Notes: a model not told the origin generated them from the letters alone. Positions 1 to 9,400 are shown, numbered from the stretch's first letter. The stretch: DNA of 64,000 bases from Coprobacter tertius (GCF_024330105.1 NZ_JANDHW010000001.1:62001-126000), one strand, 5' to 3'. Translations and numbers: made by a program.

Positions 1-365
1 TTGTAAAGTCCCGGATGCGGCAAAGTTAGCTGAGGTGTACTTATTATAAGGGAGTCATAGGCAAGCAAGTCGATATCGATAATACGATCATGATATACCC
101 CCCCGACTGATTTATCGAGACGTCCCATATCTCTTTCGATCTGCTGGGTCGTCTCGAGTATCTGATAAGGAGAAAAAGACGTTTCTACACAAATGACCTG
201 ATTAATAAATGAATGGAGAGATTGAAAGCCCCACGGCTCGGAATAAAAAAGAGCAGATCGGGCGACAACAACACCCACCTGCTCTTCTATTTTGTGTATG
301 GCTGTTATAAGATTATTTTTTTTATCGCCCAGATTAGTACCCAAACCCAAAAATAACTCTGCCAT
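1..365 (-). CDS. folK: 2-amino-4-hydroxy-6-hydroxymethyldihydropteridine pyrophosphokinase, 3' end outside the window
   Basis: Folate pathway enzyme that transfers pyrophosphate from ATP to hydroxymethyl-dihydropterin. About 121 codons are present from an ATG at 365 reading leftwards; the reading frame is open to the window edge. Family landmarks seen in order: GLGTNLGDK at the start, SEPWGF near residue 57, a D-R-I-I-D-I-D-L-L segment that carries the metal-binding aspartates, and LTLPHPGLY, matching the family's conserved PHP segment, at the edge. FolK proteins are usually about 130-170 residues, so roughly a quarter is missing here because of the window boundary, not because the gene is broken. 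It follows queA by 24 bases on the same strand and is probably the last known member of the ftsX-to-folK run. Confidence 0.9.
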   Translation of the reverse strand, partial: MAELFLGLGTNLGDKKNNLITAIHKIEEQVGVVVARSALFYSEPWGFQSLHSFINQVICVETSFSPYQILETTQQIERDMGRLDKSVGGVYHDRIIDIDLLAYDSLIISTPQLTLPHPGLY

Positions 366-389
366 AATTATACTTTTATTCGAACCTCC

Positions 390-1445
390 TCAACGATCGA
401 GTATCAACATTGCATCACCATAAGCTCCGAAACGATATTTTTCTTTCAAAGCGACATTATAGGCTTCGAGAACCAAATCATATCCACCGAATGCGGCAAC
501 CATCATCAGCATAGTCGATAAAGGCATATGGAAATTGCTGACCAAGCTTGTAGCAACTGTAAAATCATAGGGAGGGAAAATAAATTTATTCGTCCAACCC
601 GAATATGCTTTCAAATGCCCGTCGGTACTCACCGTACTCTCTATCGCACGCATCACCGAAGTTCCTACTGCACAAACCTGCCGATTTTCATCTTTAGCGT
701 TATTCACAAAATTAACCAATTCCGGAGTCACGAGCATTTGCTCCGAATCCATTTTATGTTTAGTAAGATCTTCTACATCGATCTCTCTGAAATTACCTAA
801 TCCCGAATGTAATGTAAGGAAATTATATTCGATTCCCTTTATCTCCATCCGTTTTAATAACTCACGACTAAAATGTAAACCTGCTGCCGGAGCAACGACC
901 GCACCTTCATTTCGCGCGAATATATTCTGATAACGCTCTTCGTCTTCAGGCTCTACGGGACGATTGATATAACGAGGAAGAGGAGTTTCACCCAGTTTAT
1001 ACAACGCCTCTTTAAATTCGTCATGAGTGCCATCGAACAAAAACCGAAGGGTACGTCCCCGAGAGGTAGTATTATCGATTACCTCAGCTACCATAGAATC
1101 ATCATCGCCGAAATACAGTTTGTTTCCGATACGAATTTTACGGGCGGGATCGACTAATACATCCCATAATCGATTTTCCTCATTCAGCTCACGTAACAGA
1201 AAAACCTCAATCTTAGCACCGGTTTTCTCCTTATTCCCATAAAGACGGGCCGGAAATACTTTCGTATCGTTAAATACAAATATGTCTTTATCATCGTAAT
1301 AATCCAGTATTTCTTTAAAAATACGGTGTTCTATCTCACCCGTGTTACGATGGACGACCATCAAACGCGATTCATCTCTGTTCTTGGCCGGATAAAGAGC
1401 AATCTGCTCTTCGGGCAACTTAAATTTGAACTGCGATAACTTCAT
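390..1445 (-). CDS. queA: S-adenosylmethionine:tRNA ribosyltransferase-isomerase
   Basis: Adds the epoxycyclopentane moiety from the ribosyl group of SAM to 7-aminomethyl-7-deazaguanine in tRNA during queuosine synthesis; cytoplasmic. The 351-residue protein has the normal family length. It starts [20 protein letters not shown] and carries the family segments DESRLMVV (about residue 24), [12 protein letters not shown] (about 56), [13 protein letters not shown] (about 180), and the C-terminal [17 protein letters not shown] and [12 protein letters not shown]. The ATG at 1445 lies 14 bases downstream of the truB stop, so the two are almost certainly co-transcribed. Assignment is by family signature and is firm. 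Confidence 0.97.
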   Translation of the reverse strand: MKLSQFKFKLPEEQIALYPAKNRDESRLMVVHRNTGEIEHRIFKEILDYYDDKDIFVFNDTKVFPARLYGNKEKTGAKIEVFLLRELNEENRLWDVLVDPARKIRIGNKLYFGDDDSMVAEVIDNTTSRGRTLRFLFDGTHDEFKEALYKLGETPLPRYINRPVEPEDEERYQNIFARNEGAVVAPAAGLHFSRELLKRMEIKGIEYNFLTLHSGLGNFREIDVEDLTKHKMDSEQMLVTPELVNFVNNAKDENRQVCAVGTSVMRAIESTVSTDGHLKAYSGWTNKFIFPPYDFTVATSLVSNFHMPLSTMLMMVAAFGGYDLVLEAYNVALKEKYRFGAYGDAMLILDR

Positions 1446-1459
1446 ACTTTTCTTATTAT

Positions 1460-2188
1460 TTAATTTCCTTTTTGTTCCTGTTCTTCCCGGGCAAGCATCT
1501 CCTGCCGAGCCTGTTCCATAATCTCATCGACTTGCTCTACATGATAGCAATCTCCAAGTCTTACTTCCCCCACTCTCGTACGCACGAGCGCCGTTAAATG
1601 CGCACCGCTACCCAACGCACGTCCGATATCCCGGGCCAAAGCTCTTATATAAGTGCCTTTACTACATACTACACGTATTTTTATATCAGGCAAATTTTCT
1701 TCTAATAATTCTATTTCGTCTATAACAAGCTCTTTCGCCTTCAATTCTACCTCCTCGCCATTTCGGGCAAAATCGTAAGCCCTGCGTCCATCGACTTTAC
1801 AAGCTGAATATACCGGCGGTACCTGTTGAATAACTCCTACAAACGACTGCAAAATTTTCTCGATTTCTTCCCGGGAGATATGTTCAATCGGGTAAGTAGC
1901 ATCTATTTCCGTTTCGAGATCGAACGACGGTGTGGTAGCCCCCAACTTTAGTGTCGCCACATATTCTTTGGTTTTATATTGGAAACTTTCGATCAGTTTA
2001 GTCGCTTTTCCCGTACATATAATCATTACGCCCGTTGCCAAAGGATCGAGAGTACCCGCATGCCCTACTTTAATCTTCTTTATTTTCAGTTTATGCATGA
2101 TTTTAGCACGCACACGTTTTACCAGATTAAATGAGGTCCAGTGCAGAGGTTTATCGAAATATAATACTTCTCCTTCCAGAAAATCCAT
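1460..2188 (-). CDS. truB: tRNA pseudouridine(55) synthase
   Basis: Converts U55 of the T-loop of tRNAs to pseudouridine. The 242-residue protein has the usual bacterial length. The catalytic aspartate lies in [12 protein letters not shown] (about residues 43-54), preceded by the motif [13 protein letters not shown]. Further family segments are [19 protein letters not shown] and [14 protein letters not shown]. It sits three bases downstream of the uppP stop and 14 bases upstream of queA, which supports a single transcript. The C-terminus ends in a charged tail (REEQEQKGN) with no recognisable PUA-like domain, as in many Bacteroidetes homologues. Confidence 0.97.
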   Translation of the reverse strand: MDFLEGEVLYFDKPLHWTSFNLVKRVRAKIMHKLKIKKIKVGHAGTLDPLATGVMIICTGKATKLIESFQYKTKEYVATLKLGATTPSFDLETEIDATYPIEHISREEIEKILQSFVGVIQQVPPVYSACKVDGRRAYDFARNGEEVELKAKELVIDEIELLEENLPDIKIRVVCSKGTYIRALARDIGRALGSGAHLTALVRTRVGEVRLGDCYHVEQVDEIMEQARQEMLAREEQEQKGN

Positions 2189-2191
2189 TTA

Positions 2192-3085
2192 TCAGCCGAT
2201 TTCTAATTCATACCCGAGTAACATCATTACAATAATGACACCTCCCACAATAATACGATAATAACCAAACGCTTTAAAACCATATTTGGTTACAAAACTG
2301 ATAAAAAACTTTATCGCAAGTAAAGCGACTATAAAAGCGACTACATTTCCCACAATAAGCGTGGTCATATTCTCCCGCAATATCTGAACTCCATTTTCGG
2401 AACCAACCAGTTTAACCAGCTTATACGCTGTTGCTGCGAACATAGTAGGAACAGCCAAAAAAAACGAGAATTCCGCCGCATTCTTTCGGGTGAGCTTCTG
2501 CGCCATACCTCCTACGATAGTCGCCATCGAACGGGATACCCCCGGAATCATGGCAATACACTGAAAAAGACCGATTTTAAATGCTCTTTTCTTTGTTATG
2601 GTCTGATCGGCAGAAACCCGGGCAAACCACTTATCGACAAACAACATGACGATACCACCGATAACTAACATTACCGCAACTACCCCTACACTCTCGAGCA
2701 TCATATCGATATAATCACTAAATAATAAACCGAAAAAAGCGGCAGGAATAAAGGCAATCAGCAATTTCCAATAAAAATCATATTTATACAGAAACCGTTT
2801 ACCATAAACAACCCATTTCGAAGCACCCGTTTTGCCAATGACAGCTTCGGCATCGAATATCTTACAGGGGTTAAGCCTGAAAAAACGTTTCCAATACAAC
2901 ACGATTACCGACAAAATCGCTCCAAACTGTATGATCACCGTAAACGCCTTTACAAACTCACTCGAGGGAACGCCTAACAAATGCTGGGCAATAATCATAT
3001 GGCCGGTAGAAGATACCGGAAGATATTCGGTCAGTCCCTCCACTATTGCGATAATAATGGTTTGAAATAAATTTAACTCCTCCAT
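2192..3085 (-). CDS. uppP: undecaprenyl-diphosphate phosphatase (BacA/UppP)
   Basis: Integral membrane enzyme that recycles undecaprenyl pyrophosphate to the monophosphate for peptidoglycan and glycan synthesis; overexpression classically gives bacitracin resistance. The 297-residue sequence is strongly hydrophobic with about eight membrane segments. The two signature regions are visible: [16 protein letters not shown] (about residues 16-31) holding the catalytic glutamates, and [14 protein letters not shown] (about 180-193) holding the conserved arginine and serine. It lies between truB and the small DUF3098-like gene with very short spacing on the same strand. Confidence 0.96.
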   Translation of the reverse strand: MEELNLFQTIIIAIVEGLTEYLPVSSTGHMIIAQHLLGVPSSEFVKAFTVIIQFGAILSVIVLYWKRFFRLNPCKIFDAEAVIGKTGASKWVVYGKRFLYKYDFYWKLLIAFIPAAFFGLLFSDYIDMMLESVGVVAVMLVIGGIVMLFVDKWFARVSADQTITKKRAFKIGLFQCIAMIPGVSRSMATIVGGMAQKLTRKNAAEFSFFLAVPTMFAATAYKLVKLVGSENGVQILRENMTTLIVGNVVAFIVALLAIKFFISFVTKYGFKAFGYYRIIVGGVIIVMMLLGYELEIG

Positions 3086-3102
3086 CTTGTCTTATCGGTC
3101 TA

Positions 3103-3324
3103 TTATTTCGGTTTTCTCATGATTGCAAAAATCATGAAAACAAATCCCAGAAAAGATATTGCCGGAGCAATAACGATACGGCGCACACTAAAAATATCGG
3201 GATTGAAATGCTCAGGAGTAGAACCGGGACCGGCCATCAGAGCAAAACCAAGAATAATCATTACAAAAGCTATACCGATAAGTATAAAATTCTGTCTCCC
3301 TAAAGCAAATTTCTGAATATCCAT
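3103..3324 (-). CDS. small two-helix membrane protein, DUF3098-like
   Basis: The reading frame can be extended to 3399, but that would overlap the ftsX 3' end and add an unusual 25-residue leader. The ATG at 3324 gives a 73-residue protein beginning MDIQKFALGRQNFILIGIAF, which matches the look of DUF3098 proteins that sit between ftsX and uppP in Bacteroidetes. Two hydrophobic segments (residues about 12-32 and 50-68) flank a short loop with PGSTPEHFNPDIF, then a basic end (MRKPK). Its function is unknown. The conserved neighbourhood suggests a role in cell envelope or division, but nothing in the sequence proves that. Confidence 0.8.
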   Translation of the reverse strand: MDIQKFALGRQNFILIGIAFVMIILGFALMAGPGSTPEHFNPDIFSVRRIVIAPAISFLGFVFMIFAIMRKPK

Positions 3325-3379
3325 ATTTAATATGATAAAGGGTTGATATATAATAAATCTATCTTTTTTATATAGAAAT

Positions 3380-4261
3380 TTAAATATAATAAAGTTCATC
3401 CCGGCCCATACGAATGTAACGGTTTACCGCAAAATAAGCCGATATTGCCGTCAAGACAATTCCCATCAACAATACGATGGCAAATACCCCGAGCAAGGAA
3501 GACATGGTCACCAAAGTAGAAAAATTATCTATTTCATTCATCAGGTAATAAATACAACCGCCCAGCAATGCCATAGCGATAAATGCTGCGATTATGCCGT
3601 TTACGATATTCGAAAGAATAAACGGTTTACGTATAAATCCCGGAGTGGCTCCCACCAATTTCATTGTATGTATAATAAATCGCTTCGAATAAGCGGTTAA
3701 TCGTATCGTATTGCTGATAAGGGCAAAAGAAATAAGCATAAGTACCAATGCCAATACAAAAAGAATAAGACTTATACGGCGTACATTATCATTTACCTTT
3801 TGAATAAGATCTTTCTGATAAATAATATTATCGATCGCATTCGTTCCCCGACGTATACTCTTCTCGATCCACTGCAAACTGTCTGCATTAGCATAATCAG
3901 ACTTCAATTTTACCTCGATCGATGCTTTCAAAGGATTCATTCCCAAAAGATCCTCCGGATTTTCACCAATTTCAATTTCCAGTTCTTTCAAAGCATCTTC
4001 TTTCGATATAAACTGAGTAGCCCTCACATAAGGTGCCGTATCGAGCTTTTTTTGAAGGCGCTTTATATGGGCTTCCTTGGCCGAGTCTTTCATCACGATC
4101 GAAAAACCGATATTTTCTTTTACAAACATAGTCAACTGGGTCGTTACGATTCCCATAAGAGCGATAACACCAAGAATAAATAAAACCAGTGAAATACTGA
4201 TAGTAGAAGTAAGCCGGGCATTAAAGAATGTTATGTGTTTGCCGTTTTTCGATTCGCTCAT
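3380..4261 (-). CDS. ftsX: cell division ABC-transporter-like permease FtsX
   Basis: FtsX is the membrane half of FtsEX, which couples the divisome to peptidoglycan hydrolysis. The 293 residues show the family topology: a short cytoplasmic N-terminus, one membrane helix (about residues 19-45), an extracytoplasmic domain of about 120 residues containing FISKEDALKELE, then three helices with the FtsX-type stretch KRFIIHTMKLVGATPGFIRKPF (about 195-215). ftsE is not adjacent, which is common in this phylum. It is the first gene of the leftward run ftsX-DUF3098-uppP-truB-queA-folK. The 258 bases before the next gene upstream (the MFS gene ends at 4520) hold no recognised feature. Confidence 0.93.
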   Translation of the reverse strand: MSESKNGKHITFFNARLTSTISISLVLFILGVIALMGIVTTQLTMFVKENIGFSIVMKDSAKEAHIKRLQKKLDTAPYVRATQFISKEDALKELEIEIGENPEDLLGMNPLKASIEVKLKSDYANADSLQWIEKSIRRGTNAIDNIIYQKDLIQKVNDNVRRISLILFVLALVLMLISFALISNTIRLTAYSKRFIIHTMKLVGATPGFIRKPFILSNIVNGIIAAFIAMALLGGCIYYLMNEIDNFSTLVTMSSLLGVFAIVLLMGIVLTAISAYFAVNRYIRMGRDELYYI

Positions 4262-4519
4262 CTTTTCTTTTATCTTTTTACCTTTATATTATTTTCGGAA
4301 ATTATGATACCGAAATGCAATATACTCGTTGTAAATAACAGTATAAAATACTGTATACAAAAAAATTAAAGTCATACATTCCGGTATATACTACCTTATT
4401 CTTTTACAAAAGAACGCTTTACCCGGAATTTTATGCAAAAGAACAAATAAATTACGGATTTAAGACCTTTTATTTTAATCTTTTAACGAATTTCAGTAAA
4501 TTGTTTTTCAGGATTACAA

Positions 4520-5707
4520 TTACCTCAATTTATTTCTGTTAAAATGCGAAGCCGTAAATAACCTGAAAAAAACAAATCCCAAAACAACCAAAAAGAGTGA
4601 AAATAAATAAGCTGCAGAATAATCGGCCATTTCTGCGATACTCCCTCCCACAAGTACCCCGCAACCCAGCCCGAGGTCCCATGCCGTAAAATAAGTAGAA
4701 TTAGCCGTCCCACGCTGGTTATGAGGCGCAAGATTAATAAATAGGGTCTGAAAAGAAGGACAAATAAAACCATATCCCATACCGAGCACGGCTGCAGAAA
4801 GATAAAATCCGACCGGATTTTTCAGAAATATAAACACACTGTATCCGAGAAAAAGAAAAATGACTCCGAAAGTTATAATACGGGTAATATACCCCTTGTT
4901 TAACCAACGGCCGGAAGTAAGACGCGAAAATATCAATCCGCCGGCCATCATCATAAAATATAATCCGGCACCCGACTCTATTCCTACTTCTTCTTTTCCG
5001 TAAACAGCCAAATAGGTAGAAAGTACCCCATAACTGAAAGAAAGAGGAAATAGTGCGATTACACCGGGAATTCCTTTTATCAGAAAAAAACGGTCGAGCG
5101 ATAAAGGTTCTTTTACTTCCGGTTTTACTTTATCTTTTACCGGCATTTTTATCGTTGTGACACATATAAAACCCAACACACATGAAATCAACGAGATACC
5201 GAACAAATAATCATAATTATGGAATGCGTCGAGCAAATACATCGAAACCGTCGGACCTGTTGCCATTGCCAAATTACTGCTTACCCCGTAATAACCGATG
5301 CCTTCTCCCCTACGATGCGAAGGCATAATATCTATGGCTACCGTGCTGTTCGATACGGTAACCGTACCGAAAGCCAATCCGTGAGCTGCCCTTATTGCCG
5401 CAAACACAAGTACCGTACCAGCCAGTAAATAACCACCGAAAAACAAAGTAAAGGCAAAATAACAAACCAATAATAATTGTTTTCGCGAGAACGAATCGAC
5501 CATATAGCCGGCAAAAGGACGTATAAGCAAAGCCGTTATCGTATATGAAGAAAGGATTACGCCTACCGTGGATTTCGACACCGAAAAATTATCCAGCAAA
5601 TACATCGGTAATGCCGGTAATAAAAGATAAAAAGCGAAAAACAATAAAAAATTTCCTCCGCAAACCGCAAAAAAACTACGAGTCCAGAGACAATTGTTAC
5701 TACTCAT
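4520..5707 (-). CDS. major facilitator superfamily transporter
   Basis: A 395-residue protein with about twelve hydrophobic segments, the classic MFS size and layout. The loop between helices 2 and 3 has the MFS-type motif GYMVDSFSRKQLL (about residues 66-78), and FSRLTSGRWLNKGYITR (about 255-270) is the corresponding loop in the second half. The profile resembles drug or sugar-phosphate efflux permeases, but the substrate cannot be read from the sequence. It starts 59 bases after the miaB stop, with a terminator hairpin in between, so it is probably transcribed separately or by readthrough from miaB. Confidence 0.85.
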   Translation of the reverse strand: MSSNNCLWTRSFFAVCGGNFLLFFAFYLLLPALPMYLLDNFSVSKSTVGVILSSYTITALLIRPFAGYMVDSFSRKQLLLVCYFAFTLFFGGYLLAGTVLVFAAIRAAHGLAFGTVTVSNSTVAIDIMPSHRRGEGIGYYGVSSNLAMATGPTVSMYLLDAFHNYDYLFGISLISCVLGFICVTTIKMPVKDKVKPEVKEPLSLDRFFLIKGIPGVIALFPLSFSYGVLSTYLAVYGKEEVGIESGAGLYFMMMAGGLIFSRLTSGRWLNKGYITRIITFGVIFLFLGYSVFIFLKNPVGFYLSAAVLGMGYGFICPSFQTLFINLAPHNQRGTANSTYFTAWDLGLGCGVLVGGSIAEMADYSAAYLFSLFLVVLGFVFFRLFTASHFNRNKLR

Positions 5708-5722
5708 ACAATTTTTGTACTT

Positions 5723-5747
5723 AAAAACACCGGAAAAATTTCCGGTG
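5723..5747 (-). terminator. intrinsic terminator downstream of miaB
   Basis: On the minus strand a stem CACCGG/CCGGTG (extendable by A-T pairs) is followed by a T-run, seen on the plus strand as the A-run at 5723-5727. It lies just beyond the miaB stop at 5767 and before the MFS start at 5707. Confidence 0.7.
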
Positions 5748-5766
5748 CCCTTTTTATGTCACAAAA

Positions 5767-7140
5767 TCAATCTATCGGTTCACCAAGCAAGGTAGCCGAA
5801 GAAGATCCGGTAATCTTCACTCTCACAAAATCACCGATACGATAATTTTTTTTAGGGAACACGACTACTTTATTCTGCTGTGTACGGCCGAATAAGTCCT
5901 CTCTCGATCGCTTGGAATATCCTTCTACCAAAACTTCAAAAATTTTACCGACATCTCGGTGGTTGCTTTCTGCCGAAAGTTCGTTTTGCAAATCGATCAT
6001 TTCCTGTAAACGACGCACCTTTACTTCTTCGGGAACATTATCAGGAAGATTTTTCGAAGCATAAGTACCAGGACGTTCTGAATATTTAAACATAAAAGAA
6101 GCATCGAAACCTACCTCTCTCATCAGAGACAACGTTTCGGCAAAATCTTCTTCAGTTTCAGAGTGAAACCCACTGAACAAATCGGTCGTAATGCCGCAAT
6201 CCGGTATAATACGATGTATTGCCTCTATCCGCCCCAAATACCATTCACGAGTATATTTTCGGTTCATTAGGTTCAAGATACGACTACTGCCCGACTGTAC
6301 AGGAAGATGTATATGTTTGCAAATATTCCCATATCGAGCTATTGTTTCGAGTATACCGTCTTCCATATCTTTGGGGTGCGAAGTCGTAAACCGTACCCGC
6401 ATACCTTCTCCGGCAGCAATGGCAACCAGTTCAAGTAAACGAGAAAAAGTAACAATCTCACCGTTTTCCTTTTCGAAACGGAACGAATTTACATTCTGGC
6501 CTAATAACGTAACTTCTTTAAATCCGCGCGATTTCAAGTCGGCCAATTCGTTCAATATACTTTCCGGATCGCGACTTCTTTCACGTCCCCGCGTATAAGG
6601 AACAATACAATATGAACAAAAATTATTGCACCCTCGCATAATAGAGATAAATCCCGATATACGGTTACCACCAATACGTGAAGGTATAATTTCACGATAA
6701 GTCTCGGTTACCGACAAATTTACATTCATCGCTTTTTCTCCCCGTTCTACAGCCGCAACCAAATTAGGCAGATCGAGATATGCATCGGGGCCTACGACCA
6801 GATCGACCTGGTGCTCTTTTATCAACGTATCCTTTACACGTTCGGCCATACAACCGAGAACTCCCACAATCAACGCCTTTTTTCTTTTTCGCAAAGCATT
6901 AAAATACAGCAAACGAGAAAATATTTTCTGTTCTGCATTATCCCGTATAGAACAGGTATTTACAAAAACAGCATCTGCCTCGTCAATCGACGAACATAAT
7001 TCGTAGCCCTGCATTTTCATTACAGAAGCTACAACTTCACTATCAGCTACATTCATCTGACAACCATAGGTCTCGATAAATAATTTTTTGTCTCCGTTTC
7101 CGGTCGCAGATTTTAAGTCTACTCCTGTGAAATCTTTCAT
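5767..7140 (-). CDS. miaB: tRNA-2-methylthio-N6-dimethylallyladenosine synthase
   Basis: Radical SAM methylthiotransferase acting on i6A37 of tRNAs. The 457 residues hold three domains in order: the N-terminal UPF0004 domain with ETYGCQMNVADSE (about residues 23-35) and further cluster cysteines (NTCSIRDNA, LGCMAER), a radical SAM core with the CxxxCxxC cluster in CNNFCSYCIVPYTRGRERSR (about 171-190), and a C-terminal TRAM domain ending in RVKITGSSSATLLG. The SRDPESI and RGCNNFCSYC arrangement and the length favour MiaB over RimO. The gene is divergent from the candidate small RNA and the membrane protein gene on the other side of the 7141-7399 gap. Confidence 0.96.
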   Translation of the reverse strand: MKDFTGVDLKSATGNGDKKLFIETYGCQMNVADSEVVASVMKMQGYELCSSIDEADAVFVNTCSIRDNAEQKIFSRLLYFNALRKRKKALIVGVLGCMAERVKDTLIKEHQVDLVVGPDAYLDLPNLVAAVERGEKAMNVNLSVTETYREIIPSRIGGNRISGFISIMRGCNNFCSYCIVPYTRGRERSRDPESILNELADLKSRGFKEVTLLGQNVNSFRFEKENGEIVTFSRLLELVAIAAGEGMRVRFTTSHPKDMEDGILETIARYGNICKHIHLPVQSGSSRILNLMNRKYTREWYLGRIEAIHRIIPDCGITTDLFSGFHSETEEDFAETLSLMREVGFDASFMFKYSERPGTYASKNLPDNVPEEVKVRRLQEMIDLQNELSAESNHRDVGKIFEVLVEGYSKRSREDLFGRTQQNKVVVFPKKNYRIGDFVRVKITGSSSATLLGEPID

Positions 7141-7216
7141 TTGTAAATTATTTTATGTATAAAAATTATATTATGCAAAAATTTAATGCCAAAAACTATC
7201 AAAAAGCAACAATATA

Positions 7217-7247
7217 TTTGAGTCTTAATAATTTACTCTTATTTTTG
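7217..7247 (+). promoter_or_regulatory. Bacteroidetes-type promoter for a candidate small RNA
   Basis: TTTG at 7217-7220 and TATTTTTG at 7240-7247 are separated by 19 bases, matching the Bacteroidetes consensus TTTG-N19-21-TAnnTTTG. No long reading frame starts after it; the terminator hairpin at 7298-7334 follows about 50 bases later. Confidence 0.6.
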
Positions 7248-7253
7248 CACGGT

Positions 7254-7334
7254 AAACATTATGAAAATTTTTCATAGTTAAGGTTTAGGTTAAACCGGAT
7301 AAGGGTAGTTGTGAAACTACCCTTATCTATTTTT
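7254..7334 (+). ncRNA. candidate small RNA of about 80 nt (unknown family)
   Basis: Between a consensus promoter and a very strong intrinsic terminator lies a short non-coding stretch with two more inverted repeats: 7261-7275 (ATGAA/TTCAT ends, A/T loop) and 7282-7296 (GGTTTA, 3-nt loop, TAAACC). The final hairpin has a perfect 13-bp stem and a GTGA loop. The gene that follows at 7400 has its own promoter (7346-7376), so this looks like a free-standing transcript; alternatively it could be an attenuated leader of that gene. The start at about 7254 is inferred from the promoter spacing. No known RNA family was recognised. Confidence 0.5.
7298..7334 (+). terminator. strong intrinsic terminator with GNRA-type loop
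   Basis: Perfect 13-bp stem 7298-7310 / 7315-7327 closed by the tetraloop GTGA and followed by TATTTTT. The T-run exists only on the plus-strand side, so it cannot serve miaB, which is on the minus strand and begins at 7140. Confidence 0.85.
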
Positions 7335-7345
7335 AATTCAGTAGG

Positions 7346-7376
7346 TTTGATTATACGTGAATAATTCGTACATTTG
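7346..7376 (+). promoter_or_regulatory. Bacteroidetes-type promoter of the 7400 gene
   Basis: TTTG at 7346-7349, 19 bases, TACATTTG at 7369-7376; the start codon follows 24 bases after the -7 element. Confidence 0.7.
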
Positions 7377-7399
7377 GGGTACAAAAATACAAAAAGCAT

Positions 7400-7789
7400 A
7401 TGAATCTCTGGATCATATTAATTATTATTTTATTTTTCGTTATACGATCGGTTATTAAAGCCAACGAACAAGTAAAGAAAAATCAGAATGCACAAATTCC
7501 TGAAGAACAAAACGTAAACCCGGAGAAAGAAATTACCTGGGAAGATATTTTTATGCCTCAAGAGAAAAAGCAGCCACAGCCTATACCCATCTTATCCGAA
7601 GAAAAAAAAAGAAAGAAGGAAATAAAAAAAGAAATACCCGAAGAAGTAGCTAACGCCAAAGAAATAGAAATGGTTCCCAACCTCGATTACGATAATGAAG
7701 AGAATTCTTCCGGGTGGTTTAAAGATACCGAGGACTTACAACGGGCAGTTATAAATTCCGAAGTATTATCCCGTAAATTTCAGATATAA
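7400..7789 (+). CDS. small membrane-anchored hypothetical protein (possibly DUF4834-like)
   Basis: A 129-residue protein with one hydrophobic segment at residues 1-16 (MNLWIILIIILFFVIR), followed by a highly charged, Lys/Glu/Pro-rich region with no obvious fold and a C-terminal stretch GWFKDTEDLQRAVINSEVLSRKFQI. The N-terminal helix has no cleavage site, so the protein is likely anchored with a cytoplasmic tail. The layout recalls the small Bacteroidetes DUF4834 family, but this is a weak resemblance. It precedes the CoA-transferase gene by about 95 bases. No function can be given. Confidence 0.75.
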   Translation: MNLWIILIIILFFVIRSVIKANEQVKKNQNAQIPEEQNVNPEKEITWEDIFMPQEKKQPQPIPILSEEKKRKKEIKKEIPEEVANAKEIEMVPNLDYDNEENSSGWFKDTEDLQRAVINSEVLSRKFQI

Positions 7790-7831
7790 AACGACTTTTA
7801 TTTATTCAAGATACTCTTTTTGAAGATAATT

Positions 7832-7856
7832 AATTAATTTCGTCGCGAAATTAATT
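7832..7856. promoter_or_regulatory. perfect inverted repeat upstream of the CoA-transferase gene
   Basis: AATTAATTTCG - TCG - CGAAATTAATT: 11-bp arms and a 3-base spacer, ending 28 bases before the ATG at 7885. There is no T-run after it, so an operator or mRNA leader structure is likelier than a terminator. No regulator is assigned. Confidence 0.4.
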
Positions 7857-7884
7857 CTAACGCCTAATAAAATACACAGAAACT

Positions 7885-9384
7885 ATGTCTTTAAAGTTTA
7901 TTTCAGCGGAGGAAGCCGCTTCTCATATTCATAATAACGATACCGTTGGATTTAGCGGATTTACGGCAGCCGGCACTCCGAAAGTTGTAGCTCCCGAAAT
8001 CGCCCAAAAAGCAGAAAAAGAACACGAAGCAGGCCGCCCGTTCCGGATTAATGTCTTTACCGGTGCATCTACCAACGACTTTGTAGACGGAACTTTATCA
8101 AGAGCAAAAGCTGTTTACAAACGTACTCCATACCAGTCATGTAAAGACATGCGCAATTCGATAAATAATAACGAGACCTCATATTTCGACGTTCATCTCT
8201 CGGAAATGGCACAAAATACACGGTATGGGTTTTATGGTAAAATAAATACAGCAATTATAGAAGCGGCTGATGTGACCGAACAAGGAGAAATCGTTCTTGG
8301 AATCGGAGTAGGTGCATCACCCACTTTCTGCGATATGGCTGATAAAATTATTATAGAACTCAATCATCATAACCCCAAATCGCTGAGAGGTTTCCATGAT
8401 CTGTATCAGCCACTTAATCCGCCTCATCGTAGAGAAATACCTATTTATAAACCAAGTGATCGCATTGGAAGCGAAATTTTAAAAGTCGATCCGAAGAAAA
8501 TTGTGGGTATCGTAGAAAGCGACCTTTATGATAATGTAAAAGAGTTTTCTCCGGTAGATGAAGTCACCGAAAAAATAGGAGAAAATGTTTGTAATTTTCT
8601 TGCCTCACAACATAAGTCAGGCCTTATTCCTCGCGAATTTCTTCCTCTTCAGTCGGGTGTAGGAAATGTTGCAAATGCAGTATTGAGCGGATTAGGAAAC
8701 AATCCCGATATACCGGCATTCGAAATGTATACCGAAGTCGTACAGGATTCTGTTATCGGCCTGATGAAAGAAGGCAAATGTAAATTTGCCAGCTGCTGTT
8801 CTCTCACAATCAGTAATAAGTTGGTCGATGAAGTATTTGCCGATCTCGATTTCTTCCGTAATAAACTGGTCATCCGCCCCGGAGAAATCAGTAATCATCC
8901 CGAAATCGTACGCCGTTTGGGTATTATTACGATTAATACAGCTCTCGAAGCCGATATCTTCGGTAATGTAAACAGTACACATGTTACCGGAACAAAAATG
9001 ATGAACGGTATCGGAGGCTCGGGAGACTTCACCCGTAACGCCTATCTTTCAATCTTTACCTGTCCCTCTGTTGCAAAAAATGGGAAGATAAGCGCGATCG
9101 TTCCTATGGTCTCACACCTCGACCACAGTGAGCACTCGGTGGATATTATCATTACAGAACAAGGTATTGCCGACCTTCGGGGAAAATCTCCGATTGAAAG
9201 AGCTCAAACTATTATCGATAATTGTGCTCACCCCATGTATAAAGGATTATTACGGGATTATCTGAAACTTTCTGCAACTAAAACCCACACGCCTCACACG
9301 CTAAGTGCTTGCTTCGGGTTCCACAACGAATTTATCAAATCGGGAGATATGGCATTGACTAACTGGAGTGACTACATCAAATAA
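7885..9384 (+). CDS. acetyl-CoA hydrolase/transferase family CoA-transferase (probably succinate/propionate type)
   Basis: The 499-residue length and pattern match the class I CoA-transferases of the acetyl-CoA hydrolase/transferase family (Cat1/SCACT-like), which in Bacteroidetes are thought to exchange CoA between succinate, acetate and propionate. Visible landmarks are GFSGFTAAGTPK near residue 19, GIGVGASPTF (about 137), MYTEVVQDSVIGLM (about 281), GIGGSGDFTRNAYLS (about 375), and IITEQGIADLRGKSP (about 415). The exact acids used cannot be told from sequence. It stands alone, with a bidirectional terminator between it and the convergent HmuY-like gene. Confidence 0.9.
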   Translation: MSLKFISAEEAASHIHNNDTVGFSGFTAAGTPKVVAPEIAQKAEKEHEAGRPFRINVFTGASTNDFVDGTLSRAKAVYKRTPYQSCKDMRNSINNNETSYFDVHLSEMAQNTRYGFYGKINTAIIEAADVTEQGEIVLGIGVGASPTFCDMADKIIIELNHHNPKSLRGFHDLYQPLNPPHRREIPIYKPSDRIGSEILKVDPKKIVGIVESDLYDNVKEFSPVDEVTEKIGENVCNFLASQHKSGLIPREFLPLQSGVGNVANAVLSGLGNNPDIPAFEMYTEVVQDSVIGLMKEGKCKFASCCSLTISNKLVDEVFADLDFFRNKLVIRPGEISNHPEIVRRLGIITINTALEADIFGNVNSTHVTGTKMMNGIGGSGDFTRNAYLSIFTCPSVAKNGKISAIVPMVSHLDHSEHSVDIIITEQGIADLRGKSPIERAQTIIDNCAHPMYKGLLRDYLKLSATKTHTPHTLSACFGFHNEFIKSGDMALTNWSDYIK

Positions 9385-9400
9385 GTTTTACGATCATACT

